Assembly: GCA_902826505.1 (NCBI GenBank)
Contig: CADEFG010000038.1
Coordinates: forward strand, 9,833 to 15,535
Length of the DNA stretch: 5,703 nt
From: an uncultured Acidobacteriota bacterium
GTDB taxonomy: Bacteria > Acidobacteriota > Blastocatellia > Pyrinomonadales > Pyrinomonadaceae
Direction: 5' to 3'
Shown piece after piece: positions 1 to 5,703 of the stretch. The notes beneath the pieces were generated by a model. The model ran no database searches and was not told the DNA's origin. It worked only from the letters and a program-made list of their open reading frames with translations. Both the position numbers and the translations under genes were made by a program. Each line of letters opens with the position of its first letter. Within the stretch, counting starts at the first letter, position 1.

Positions 1-134
1 AAGCGATCGAGCGAAGCATTATCGGCAAAACCGAAGGCTGGTCGATCGAAGCCGGTGAACCGCAGGGCGCGGCGATCGGCGGCGCGCTCGAAGTCGCGGT
101 CGAAGAATATCTGACGCACGGTTTGAGTTTTTGA
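1..134 (+). CDS. 3' end of an unidentified gene (5' part outside window)
   Basis: An open frame enters from the left edge (first full codon at 3) and stops at TGA 132-134, giving the last 43 residues of a protein. The visible tail contains GKTEGWSIEAGEPQG followed by an Ala/Gly-rich stretch and an acidic helix-like segment ending EEYLTHGLSF. Codon use (GCG, GGC, GAA, ATC, TCG) matches the genes downstream, which supports a real gene rather than a chance frame. I do not recognise the family from this fragment. Its position just before uronate-catabolism genes on the same strand makes a role in the same metabolism possible, but that is inference only. A 106-bp repeat-rich spacer separates it from the next gene. 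Confidence 0.6.
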   Translation, partial: AIERSIIGKTEGWSIEAGEPQGAAIGGALEVAVEEYLTHGLSF

Positions 135-136
135 AA

Positions 137-229
137 GTGAAAAAGTGAAAATGTGAAAAGGTGAAAAGGTTGATCTTCAGTATTCGACAAAAAACTTTTC
201 CGCTTTTACCCTTTTCGCCTTTTTCCCTC
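137..229. repeat. 8-bp tandem repeat with imperfect inverted copy
   Basis: Four consecutive 8-bp units of the form GTGAAAAN start at 137, 145, 153 and 161. A pyrimidine-rich block at 193-229 reads, on the other strand, as units of the same period (GGGAAAAA, GGCGAAAA, GGGTAAAA, GCGGAAAA). Aligning 135-171 with the reverse complement of 193-229 gives 25 identities in 37 positions, so an imperfect stem around a loop of about 21 nt is possible. It fills most of the spacer between the unidentified gene and the isomerase. There is no clear U-tract after a GC-rich stem, so I do not call it a terminator. Confidence 0.65.
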
Positions 230-240
230 AAAGAGAAAAT

Positions 241-1074
241 ATGAAAGAACAAGCAGCATTGGAAAATATCAATCGGGAAACTTGTGTTGTCCGGGCGACG
301 CATCGGGAAAAAGGCAGAAATATCAGCGTGACGCCGAAAAATACGGCGACGCGGCATCTTCATTACGGGCGCATCCGGCTCGAAGCGAATGACGCGCCCG
401 TTAGTTTTGAAACCGCGACGCACGAAACGGGCTTGATTTGTCTGAACGGCGCGGCAAAAATCGTGACGGGCGATACAAGTTTTAATCTTAACCGCTACGA
501 TTCGCTTTATGTGCCGCGTGATTCCGAGGTCGAAGTTTCGACCGCAACGGGCTGTGACATCGCCGAAGTTTCGGCGGAGGTCGCCAATCTTTATCCGTTG
601 CAATTCGTTTCGTTTGAAGAGATTCGCAAAAATACCGCGCTTCATTTTACCGCCGGCGCGCCGCCGACCGAGCGCGATCTGAATATTCTTTTGGGGAAAA
701 ACATCGAAGCCGGACGAATTATGGCGGGCGTCACGTTTTCGTCGGACGGCAACTGGACGAGCTTTCCGCCGCACGAACACGCCGAAATGCTCGAAGAAAT
801 CTATCTGTACATTGATATGCCAGCGCCGCAGTGGGGAATTCAGATGGTTTATACAAATCCGCAAGATCCCGAACTCGTCGAAGTCGTCCGCGAAGGCGAT
901 GTCGTCGTGATGCCGCGCGGGTATCATCCGAACGTCGCCGCGCCGGGCGGTTCGATCAACTTTCTGTGGATGATGGCGGCGAACCGGGAAGTCAAAGACC
1001 GCCAATTCGGCGTCGTCAATGTGCAACCCGAATACGACACGGGAACTTCGGGTCTGGAAGCCTCGCAGAAATAG
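241..1074 (+). CDS. KduI/IolB-family uronate isomerase, probably 5-keto-4-deoxyuronate isomerase
   Basis: Predicted cytoplasmic 277-residue metal-dependent isomerase of the KduI/IolB (double cupin) family, close to the usual length of about 270-280. By context it most likely converts 5-keto-4-deoxyuronate to 2,5-diketo-3-deoxygluconate, the substrate of KduD encoded downstream. The C-terminal cupin shows a metal site: H178 and H180 in PPHEH, E185 five residues later, and H229 in PRGYHP, matching the His/His/Glu/His zinc ligands known in E. coli KduI. GNWTSFPPHEH, the VYTN segment and GDVVVMPRGYHP resemble IolB (5-deoxy-glucuronate isomerase of inositol catabolism). The compact HEHAEMLEE spacing and the FLWMMAANRE region look more like KduI. 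The start at 241 follows a weak AAGAG at 231-235. The family is secure. The KduI rather than IolB function rests on neighbours, and no other iol gene is in the window. Confidence 0.88.
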   Translation: MKEQAALENINRETCVVRATHREKGRNISVTPKNTATRHLHYGRIRLEANDAPVSFETATHETGLICLNGAAKIVTGDTSFNLNRYDSLYVPRDSEVEVSTATGCDIAEVSAEVANLYPLQFVSFEEIRKNTALHFTAGAPPTERDLNILLGKNIEAGRIMAGVTFSSDGNWTSFPPHEHAEMLEEIYLYIDMPAPQWGIQMVYTNPQDPELVEVVREGDVVVMPRGYHPNVAAPGGSINFLWMMAANREVKDRQFGVVNVQPEYDTGTSGLEASQK

Positions 1075-1084
1075 TAATCATTCT

Positions 1085-1142
1085 TCAAAATATAAGATTT
1101 ATGATTCAAGATTCTCAAAATATAATATTTAATTTTGAATCT
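1085..1142. repeat. AT-rich direct repeat with internal palindrome
   Basis: Two 16-bp copies, TCAAAATATAAGATTT (1085-1100) and TCAAAATATAATATTT (1115-1130), are 30 bp apart and differ at one base. The second copy also lies in a palindrome: AGATTC(TC)AAAAT at 1109-1121 can pair with ATTTTGAATCT at 1132-1142, apart from a two-base bulge. The element occupies the first half of the 130-bp spacer between the isomerase and the molybdoenzyme. The rest of the spacer (1143-1204) is AT-rich with no feature I can name. Confidence 0.55.
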
Positions 1143-1204
1143 CAGGTTTTAACTTTGTATAGTTGAATTACATTTTTATCCAAAATTTGCGAGGCGAAAA
1201 CGAG

Positions 1205-3283
1205 ATGTCAGAAGTTCATTACAGGGCTTGTAACTTGTGCGAAGCGATTTGCGGAATCGAGATCAAACACGCGGGCGGCAAAATTTTATCGATCACGGGC
1301 GATAAACGCGATCCGTTTTCACGCGGGCATATTTGCCCGAAAGCGCTCGCGCTCAAGGATATTTACGAAGACAAAAATCGTTTGAAATTGCCCGTCAAAC
1401 GAGTCGGCGACGAATGGCAGGAAATTTCGTGGGACGAAGCCTTTGACGAGATCGCCCGGCGGATCGGTGAGATTCAAACAAAATACGGCAGAAACGCGGT
1501 CGCCGTTTTTCAGGGAAACCCGTCGGTTCATAATTTCGGAACCTTGCTTTCAAGCGGCGAATTTTTAAAATCTCTCAAAACCCAAAACAATTTTTCGGCA
1601 ACTTCGGTCGATCAGCTGCCGCATCATTTCGCGGCGTGGGCAATGCTCGGTCATCCGCTGCTGCTGCCGATCCCGGACATTGACCGCACCGAATATTTTT
1701 TGATTCTCGGCGCCAACCCGCTCGCTTCGAACGGCAGTTTGATGACTGCGCCCGACATCATCAACCGTTTGGAATCGATCAAAAAGCGCGGCGGAAAGAT
1801 CGTTTTGCTCGACCCGCGCCGGACGGAAACGGTGCGCGTCGCCTCGGAACATCACTTTATCAAACCGTCGAGCGACGTTTATTTTCTGCTCGCGATTGTC
1901 CACACGCTTTTCGCGGAAAATCTCGTCAATCTTGATCGATTGAGCGATTTGACCGACGGCGTTGAAATTTTGCGCGAGGTCTCCAATAATTACGCGCCCG
2001 AAAAAGTTGAAAATTTAACCGGCATTTCAGCCGCGCAGATCAAACAGATCGCCCGCGAATTCGCAGCGGCAAAATCCGCCGTGTGTTACGGCAGAATGGG
2101 CGTTTCGATCCAGAAATTCGGAAGTCTCTGTCAATGGCTGATAAATTCGATCAATATCTTGACCGGAAATTTCGACCGCGCGGGCGGCGCGATGTTCACC
2201 GCGCCGGCGTTTGATATTCTGGCAGCGTCGAAAGGCGGAAATATTTTTAATCGCTGGCAGTCGCGCGTGCGGCATTTGCCCGAATTTATGGGCGAATTGC
2301 CGGTTGCCGCGCTCGCCGAAGAAATTCTGACCGGCGGCGACGGACAGATCAAAGCCTTGATAACCAGCTGCGGAAATCCGGTTCTTTCGACGCCGAACGG
2401 CGGACAGCTTGAAAAGGCTTTGGAAGAGCTTGAATTTATGGTTTCGATCGATATTTACATCAACGAAACGACGCGCCAAGCCGACATCATTTTGCCGCCC
2501 GCGACCGGTTTGGAAGTTTCGCATTACGACGTGGTTTTTAATCTTCTGGCGGTTCGCAACACGGCGAAATATTCCGCGCCGCTTTTTCCGAAAGGCGAAA
2601 ATGCGAAATACGATTGGGAAATTCTTCAAACGCTCGCGCATCGTTTGAGCGGCAAAGATGAACCCTTAAAACTCGTTCCGCCCGAAGCGAAACTGGATTT
2701 CGGCTTGCAGTTCGGTCAATATAAATTGTCGCTCGAAGAATTGCGGAAAAGCGCGCACGGCGTTGATCTGGGCGAATTAAAACCGTGTTTGCCCGCGCGG
2801 CTTTTTACCGAAAACAAACGCATTAATCTCGCGCCGAAAGTTTTGGTCAAAGATTTGGAACGTCTGAAAACGGAAGAAATCAAAACAGAGGATTTTCCGT
2901 TCGCGCTGATCGGCAGGCGGCATCTGCGCGATTGCAATTCGTGGCTTCATAATTCGGAAGTTCTCGTCAAAGGCAAAAATCGCTGCACGGTTTTGATAAA
3001 TCAAACGGACGCGGAAAAATTAAGTTTGCAGAATAATCAAACCGTCAAGGTTTCGTCGCGGACGGGCGCGGTCGAGATTCCGTGCGAAATTACCGAAAAC
3101 ATCGCGGCGGGTGTGGTTTCGATTCCGCACGGTTACGGACACGCGCGGGTTGGTGTGCGGCTCGATACGGCAAAAAATCACGCCGGAGTTTCGCTCAATG
3201 ATCTGACCGACGACCGCGTGATCGACGAACTCACGGGAAACGCGGCGTTCAGCAATGTCAAAGTTCGTGTGCAGGCAATCTGA
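1205..3283 (+). CDS. Molybdopterin-dependent oxidoreductase, DMSO reductase/formate dehydrogenase-like catalytic subunit
   Basis: Predicted 692-residue bis-MGD oxidoreductase with one N-terminal [4Fe-4S] cluster. Cluster ligands C9, C12, C16 and C44 lie in CNLCEAIC and GHICPK. Typical molybdopterin-binding segments follow: GANPLASNGS (about 169-178), LLDPRRTET (201-209), ITSCGNPVLSTPNG (386-399), and a C-terminal dinucleotide-binding domain from about 566 to 690 with GRRHLRDCNSWLHN and IPHGYGH. The segment SATSVDQLPHH (131-141) aligns with the Cys/Sec loop of formate dehydrogenase, which would make D136 the molybdenum ligand. No twin-arginine signal or membrane segment is seen, so it is probably cytoplasmic. 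No electron-transfer partner gene is adjacent. I prefer ATG 1205, preceded by GAGGCG, over an in-frame TTG at 1163, because family members usually begin just before the first Cys motif. Substrate unknown. It lies 30 bp before kduD, so the two are probably co-transcribed. Confidence 0.9.
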   Translation: MSEVHYRACNLCEAICGIEIKHAGGKILSITGDKRDPFSRGHICPKALALKDIYEDKNRLKLPVKRVGDEWQEISWDEAFDEIARRIGEIQTKYGRNAVAVFQGNPSVHNFGTLLSSGEFLKSLKTQNNFSATSVDQLPHHFAAWAMLGHPLLLPIPDIDRTEYFLILGANPLASNGSLMTAPDIINRLESIKKRGGKIVLLDPRRTETVRVASEHHFIKPSSDVYFLLAIVHTLFAENLVNLDRLSDLTDGVEILREVSNNYAPEKVENLTGISAAQIKQIAREFAAAKSAVCYGRMGVSIQKFGSLCQWLINSINILTGNFDRAGGAMFTAPAFDILAASKGGNIFNRWQSRVRHLPEFMGELPVAALAEEILTGGDGQIKALITSCGNPVLSTPNGGQLEKALEELEFMVSIDIYINETTRQADIILPPATGLEVSHYDVVFNLLAVRNTAKYSAPLFPKGENAKYDWEILQTLAHRLSGKDEPLKLVPPEAKLDFGLQFGQYKLSLEELRKSAHGVDLGELKPCLPARLFTENKRINLAPKVLVKDLERLKTEEIKTEDFPFALIGRRHLRDCNSWLHNSEVLVKGKNRCTVLINQTDAEKLSLQNNQTVKVSSRTGAVEIPCEITENIAAGVVSIPHGYGHARVGVRLDTAKNHAGVSLNDLTDDRVIDELTGNAAFSNVKVRVQAI

Positions 3284-3291
3284 GATTCGAG

Positions 3292-3307
3292 ATTTCAAAT
3301 CTGAAAT
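3292..3307. repeat. Small perfect hairpin in the molybdoenzyme-kduD spacer
   Basis: ATTTCA (3292-3297) and TGAAAT (3302-3307) are perfect inverted repeats around a 4-nt loop, in a 30-bp gap between the molybdoenzyme stop and the kduD start. The overlapping AGATTTCAAATCT (3290-3302) is a second, mutually exclusive palindrome. The stem is AT-only apart from one pair and has no long T-run, so it is unlikely to be a strong terminator. It ends six bases before the kduD ATG and could affect translation initiation. Confidence 0.45.
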
Positions 3308-3313
3308 TATTTT

Positions 3314-4078
3314 ATGATTCTTGATAAATTTAAGTTGGACGGAAAAATTGCGTTCGTCACGGGTTCGTCGTCAGGATTAGGACAGGCGATGGCGATCGGT
3401 TTGGCGGAAGCCGGCGCGGAGGTCGTTTGTCACGCCAGCCGCACGGGCGGCGCCAGCGAAACCCAGGCAAAAATCGCCGCGCTCGGTCGGCAGACGGCGG
3501 AAGTCGCGGGCGATCTGTCGGATAAATCAACGCCGCGCCGTTTGATCGAGGAAGTCGTCGAAAAATTCGGGCGGATCGATATTTTGATCAACAATGCCGG
3601 GACGATTCGCCGTGCGCCGGCGGTTGATTTCAGCGAAGAAGATTGGGAATTCGTTCTGGAAGTTAATCTTTCGAGCATTTTTCGGCTTTCGCAAGCCGCC
3701 GGAAAAAAGATGATCGAACAAGGCGGCGGCAAGATCGTCAATATCGCGTCGCTTTTATCGTTTCAGGGCGGAATTACGGTTCCGGCTTACACGGCTTCAA
3801 AATCGGGCGTCGCGGGGCTGACGAAAGCTTTGGCGAACGAATGGGCGAAACATAAGATCAATGTCAACGCGATCGCGCCAGGTTATTTTGCGACCAACAA
3901 CACGGCGGCACTTCAGGCGGACGAAACGCGCAACCGGCAGATCTTGGAACGAATTCCCGCCGGACATTGGGGAAACCCGGAGGATTTGGCGGGTGCCGCC
4001 GTGTTTTTGAGTTCAGCCGCGAGCAATTATCTGCAGGGTCATCTTCTCGTCGTTGACGGCGGCTGGATGGCGCGTTGA
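3314..4078 (+). CDS. kduD: 2-dehydro-3-deoxy-D-gluconate 5-dehydrogenase KduD
   Basis: Cytoplasmic short-chain dehydrogenase of 254 residues, the normal length for KduD. It interconverts 2,5-diketo-3-deoxygluconate and 2-keto-3-deoxygluconate (KDG) with a nicotinamide cofactor. The dinucleotide motif TGSSSGLG is at 16-23, NNAG at 93-96, structural N118, and the catalytic residues S146, Y159 and K163 (YTASK). KduD-specific stretches recalled from the E. coli enzyme include NIASLLSFQGGITVPAYT, ANEWAKHKINVNAIAPGY, ATNNT, RIPAGHWG and the C-terminal VDGGWMAR. The N-terminus MILDKFKLDGK aligns with E. coli MILSAFSLEGK, which fixes the ATG at 3314 despite the lack of a good Shine-Dalgarno. The end of beta strand 2 reads CHASR, with no acidic residue and with S42-R43, so NADP(H) use is possible. 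It lies 30 bp after the molybdoenzyme and 36 bp before kdgK and is probably in one operon with both. Confidence 0.96.
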   Translation: MILDKFKLDGKIAFVTGSSSGLGQAMAIGLAEAGAEVVCHASRTGGASETQAKIAALGRQTAEVAGDLSDKSTPRRLIEEVVEKFGRIDILINNAGTIRRAPAVDFSEEDWEFVLEVNLSSIFRLSQAAGKKMIEQGGGKIVNIASLLSFQGGITVPAYTASKSGVAGLTKALANEWAKHKINVNAIAPGYFATNNTAALQADETRNRQILERIPAGHWGNPEDLAGAAVFLSSAASNYLQGHLLVVDGGWMAR

Positions 4079-4084
4079 GGCAAA

Positions 4085-4114
4085 TTAAAAATTAAAAATT
4101 AAAAGTTAAAAATT
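4085..4114. repeat. Heptanucleotide tandem repeat abutting the kdgK start codon
   Basis: Four 7-bp units (TTAAAAA, TTAAAAA, TTAAAAG, TTAAAAA) begin at 4085, 4092, 4099 and 4106, followed by TT at 4113-4114, and the kdgK ATG starts at 4115. The repeat takes up nearly all of the 36-bp spacer after kduD and leaves no Shine-Dalgarno sequence. Initiation may therefore depend on an unstructured A/U-rich leader or on coupling to kduD translation. Confidence 0.75.
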
Positions 4115-5209
4115 ATGTTGAATATAAAATCGAAGGAAGAATGTCGCTGGGATATTGTCAGTCTCGGCGAAGTAATGCTGCGGCTCGATCCGGGCGATAA
4201 ACGGATTCACACGACGCGCTCGTTTGAAGTTTGGGAAGGCGGCGGCGAATATAACGTCGCGCGGGGTTTGAAACGCTGTTTCGGTCTGCGGGCGGCGGTC
4301 GTCACGGCGCTCGCGGATAATCCGGTCGGCAAACTGGTGCAGGATTTGATCTATCAGGGCGGCGTCGATCAATCGCACGTCAAATGGGTCAAATATGACG
4401 GCGTCGGGCGCACCGTCAGAAACGGGATGAATTTTACCGAACGCGGATTCGGCGTGCGTGCCGCTTTGGGGTGTTCGGATCGCGGAAATACTGCCGTGTC
4501 GCAATTAAAGAAAGGCGACATCGATTGGGAAAAGATTTTTGGTGAAGAAGGCGCGCGCTGGCTGCACACAGGCGGAATTTTCTGCGCTTTGTCGGAATCG
4601 ACGCCCGAAGTCGCGAAAGAAGCGATGGAAGTCGCGAAAAAATACGGCACCATAATTTCTTACGATCTGAACTATCGCGATTCGCTCTGGAAATCGATCG
4701 GCGGACAAGCGAAAGCGCAGGAAGTCAATCGCGATCTCGGTCAATATGTTGACGTAATGATCGGCAACGAGGAAGATTTTACGGCGTGTCTCGGTTTTGA
4801 GGTCGAAGGACAGGACGAAAATCACTCGAAACTCGATGTCGTCAATTTTGAAAAAATGATTCGCCGCGCGGTGGCGGAATTTCCGAATTTTGCGGTCGCC
4901 GCGACGACCTTAAGAAACGCGAAAACTGCAAGCGTCAACGATTGGGGCGCGGTTTGCTTTACGAATGACACGCTTTTCCAAGCACCGATGCGCGAAAATC
5001 TGGAAATCTTCGATCGCGTCGGCGGCGGCGATTCGTTCGCTTCGGGGTTGATCTACGGATTTTTGTCGGGCGAAGACGCGCAATTTGCGGTCAACTGCGG
5101 AGCGGCACACGGCGCACTGGCGATGACCACGCCGGGCGATACGACGATGGCGAGTTTGGCGGACGTGCAGCGCGTCATGAAAGGCGGCGGCGCACGCGTC
5201 GCGAGGTAA
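4115..5209 (+). CDS. kdgK: 2-keto-3-deoxygluconate kinase (PfkB/ribokinase family)
   Basis: Cytoplasmic sugar kinase of 364 residues that by context phosphorylates KDG with ATP to KDPG, linking KduD to the Eda aldolase. PfkB-family hallmarks are present: N-terminal SLGEVMLRLDPG (16-27), the GGGEYNVA substrate motif (42-49), DLNYR (184-188), GNEED (217-221), and the signature DRVGGGDSF (300-308) with catalytic base D306. The anion-hole segment reads GGGD instead of the commoner GAGD. The protein is longer than E. coli KdgK (about 309 residues). Extra sequence appears around 106-145 and in the charged stretch at 228-245. The ATG at 4115 is the only sensible start: the conserved strand begins about 13 residues later, and the ATG at 4141 is out of frame. 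Other PfkB sugars such as gluconate, fructose or tagatose cannot be excluded from sequence alone, but the kduD and eda neighbours favour KDG. Confidence 0.9.
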   Translation: MLNIKSKEECRWDIVSLGEVMLRLDPGDKRIHTTRSFEVWEGGGEYNVARGLKRCFGLRAAVVTALADNPVGKLVQDLIYQGGVDQSHVKWVKYDGVGRTVRNGMNFTERGFGVRAALGCSDRGNTAVSQLKKGDIDWEKIFGEEGARWLHTGGIFCALSESTPEVAKEAMEVAKKYGTIISYDLNYRDSLWKSIGGQAKAQEVNRDLGQYVDVMIGNEEDFTACLGFEVEGQDENHSKLDVVNFEKMIRRAVAEFPNFAVAATTLRNAKTASVNDWGAVCFTNDTLFQAPMRENLEIFDRVGGGDSFASGLIYGFLSGEDAQFAVNCGAAHGALAMTTPGDTTMASLADVQRVMKGGGARVAR

Positions 5210-5217
5210 TAATTTTT

Positions 5218-5302
5218 GACAACGGATTACACAGATTTCACAGATTTATTAAAATCTCTAAAGAACTCTAAAAAATCCGTGCAATTTGTGTAATCTGTTG
5301 TC
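5218..5302. repeat. Long intergenic inverted repeat with internal 9-bp repeats
   Basis: The 30-bp arms at 5218-5247 and 5273-5302 are inverted copies with 26 of 30 positions complementary. Two of the four mismatches would be G-U pairs in RNA, leaving 28 of 30 paired around a 25-nt loop. The left arm contains two perfect tandem copies of CACAGATTT (5230-5238, 5239-5247). The loop contains CTCTAAA twice (5256-5262, 5266-5272). The element takes up most of the 110-bp gap between kdgK and eda. It resembles the dispersed ATTACACAGATTTCACAG-type palindromes I have seen between genes of many environmental bacteria. It could act as a partial terminator, an RNA-stability element or a REP-like mobile repeat. 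Confidence 0.8.
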
Positions 5303-5319
5303 GATTCTTAAAAAAGTTT

Positions 5320-5703
5320 ATGAAAAAATCTGAAGTTATAGCGAAAATTATCGAGATCGGCGTTGTTCCGGTCGTGCGGGCTTCGTCGGCGGATGAAGCG
5401 ATGCGGGCGATCGACGCGATCAAGGAAGGCGGCGTGCCGATTCTTGAGATCACGATGACCGTGCCGGGCGCGATCAAAGTGATGGAACAGGTTGCCGACA
5501 AATTCGGCGATGAAGTCGTCTTAGGCGCGGGCACGGTGCTCGACCCCGAAACGGCGCGGGCTTGCATTTTGGCGGGTGCGACCTTTGTCGTCAGCCCGGC
5601 TTTAAATCTGAAAACGATCGAGCTTTGCCGGCGTTATTCAGTCCCGGTCTGTCCCGGTGCGTTAACGCCGACCGAAGTCGTCACGGCTTGGCATGCGGGC
5701 GCG
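5320..5703 (+). CDS. eda: KDPG/KHG aldolase, N-terminal part (cut by window edge)
   Basis: The first 128 codons of a class I 2-dehydro-3-deoxyphosphogluconate aldolase, which cleaves KDPG to pyruvate and glyceraldehyde-3-phosphate and completes the pathway encoded upstream. The family usually has about 205-215 residues, so roughly 60% is present. Visible motifs are VPVVRA (16-21), LEITMT with the catalytic-site E43 (42-47), GAGTVLDP (69-76), FVVSPALN (89-96) and PVCPGALTPTEVV (109-121). The Schiff-base lysine, expected in a (K)F/LFP segment, lies beyond the window. The position of E. coli Arg49 (LRT) is Thr here (MTV), as I recall also for the Thermotoga-type enzyme, so the variant is not necessarily inactivating. 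ATG 5320 puts the conserved strand at the usual place. There is no clear Shine-Dalgarno, only an A-rich tract at 5310-5315. Confidence 0.93.
   Translation, partial: MKKSEVIAKIIEIGVVPVVRASSADEAMRAIDAIKEGGVPILEITMTVPGAIKVMEQVADKFGDEVVLGAGTVLDPETARACILAGATFVVSPALNLKTIELCRRYSVPVCPGALTPTEVVTAWHAGA

Noticed and set aside
19..1026. A long open frame on the minus strand (335 codons) opposite the isomerase gene.
   Set aside because: It lies over a recognised gene with conserved metal-site motifs, its product is a low-complexity Arg/Phe/Ile-rich sequence with no motif I know, and it runs through the repeat spacer. It is an artefact of codon bias.
1121..1126. A perfect TATAAT that could be a -10 box.
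   Set aside because: There is no TTGACA-like element at a suitable distance, and the hexamer is part of an AT-rich repeat.
1134..1157. A Bacteroidetes-type promoter (TTTG with TAACTTTG at 1150-1157).
   Set aside because: The spacing of 12 nt is well short of the usual 19-21, and the cluster's composition does not point to Bacteroidetes.
831..1166. A 111-codon plus-strand frame overlapping the 3' end of the isomerase gene.
   Set aside because: It overlaps a conserved gene in another frame, is very Arg-rich, and its end consists of repeat-spacer sequence.
1163..1204. A TTG start that would add 14 residues to the molybdoenzyme.
   Set aside because: TTG is a rare start, no ribosome-binding site precedes it, and the added residues (NYIFIQNLRGENE) look like translated spacer. 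ATG 1205 fits the family N-terminus.
2027..2641. A 204-codon minus-strand frame inside the molybdoenzyme gene.
   Set aside because: It is the mirror of conserved coding sequence, with an Arg-rich composition and no recognisable domain.
5248..5320. An intrinsic terminator after kdgK.
   Set aside because: The stem at 5218-5302 is long but AT-rich and is followed by an A-run, not a T-run, on the plus strand. The pathway gene eda follows on the same strand, so read-through seems needed.

Overview
The window holds a co-directional (+ strand) gene cluster for breakdown of unsaturated or deoxy uronates, the kdu/kdg route used downstream of pectin, alginate or glycosaminoglycan lyases. From left to right it contains the last 43 codons of an unidentified gene, a KduI/IolB-family isomerase, a molybdopterin/[4Fe-4S] oxidoreductase, the KDG 5-dehydrogenase kduD, the KDG kinase kdgK, and the first 128 codons of a KDPG aldolase (eda) cut by the window edge.

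Four of the products form a continuous pathway: 5-keto-4-deoxyuronate (DKI) is isomerised to 2,5-diketo-3-deoxygluconate, reduced by KduD to 2-keto-3-deoxygluconate (KDG), phosphorylated by KdgK to KDPG and cleaved by Eda to pyruvate and glyceraldehyde-3-phosphate. The gene order matches the reaction order. The exception is the molybdoenzyme, which sits between steps one and two and has no known place in this pathway. No transporter, lyase or regulator gene is visible.

The genes are moderately GC-rich, with many GCG, CGC, TCG and GAA codons. The spacers are AT-rich, and each of the five carries a different short repeat or hairpin: an 8-bp tandem repeat with an imperfect inverted copy (137-229), a 30-bp-spaced repeat with a palindrome (1085-1142), a small perfect hairpin (3292-3307), a heptanucleotide tandem repeat touching the kdgK start codon (4085-4114), and a 30-bp-arm inverted repeat (5218-5302). 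Shine-Dalgarno sequences are weak or absent. The combination recalls environmental Acidobacteriota-type genomes, but this is an impression and not a demonstrated assignment.

No RNA genes, CRISPR arrays, insertion sequences or convincing sigma-70 promoters were found. The most interesting points are the orphan molybdoenzyme embedded in the kdu cassette, its apparent Asp molybdenum ligand, the mixed KduI/IolB character of the isomerase, and the repeat-filled spacers.
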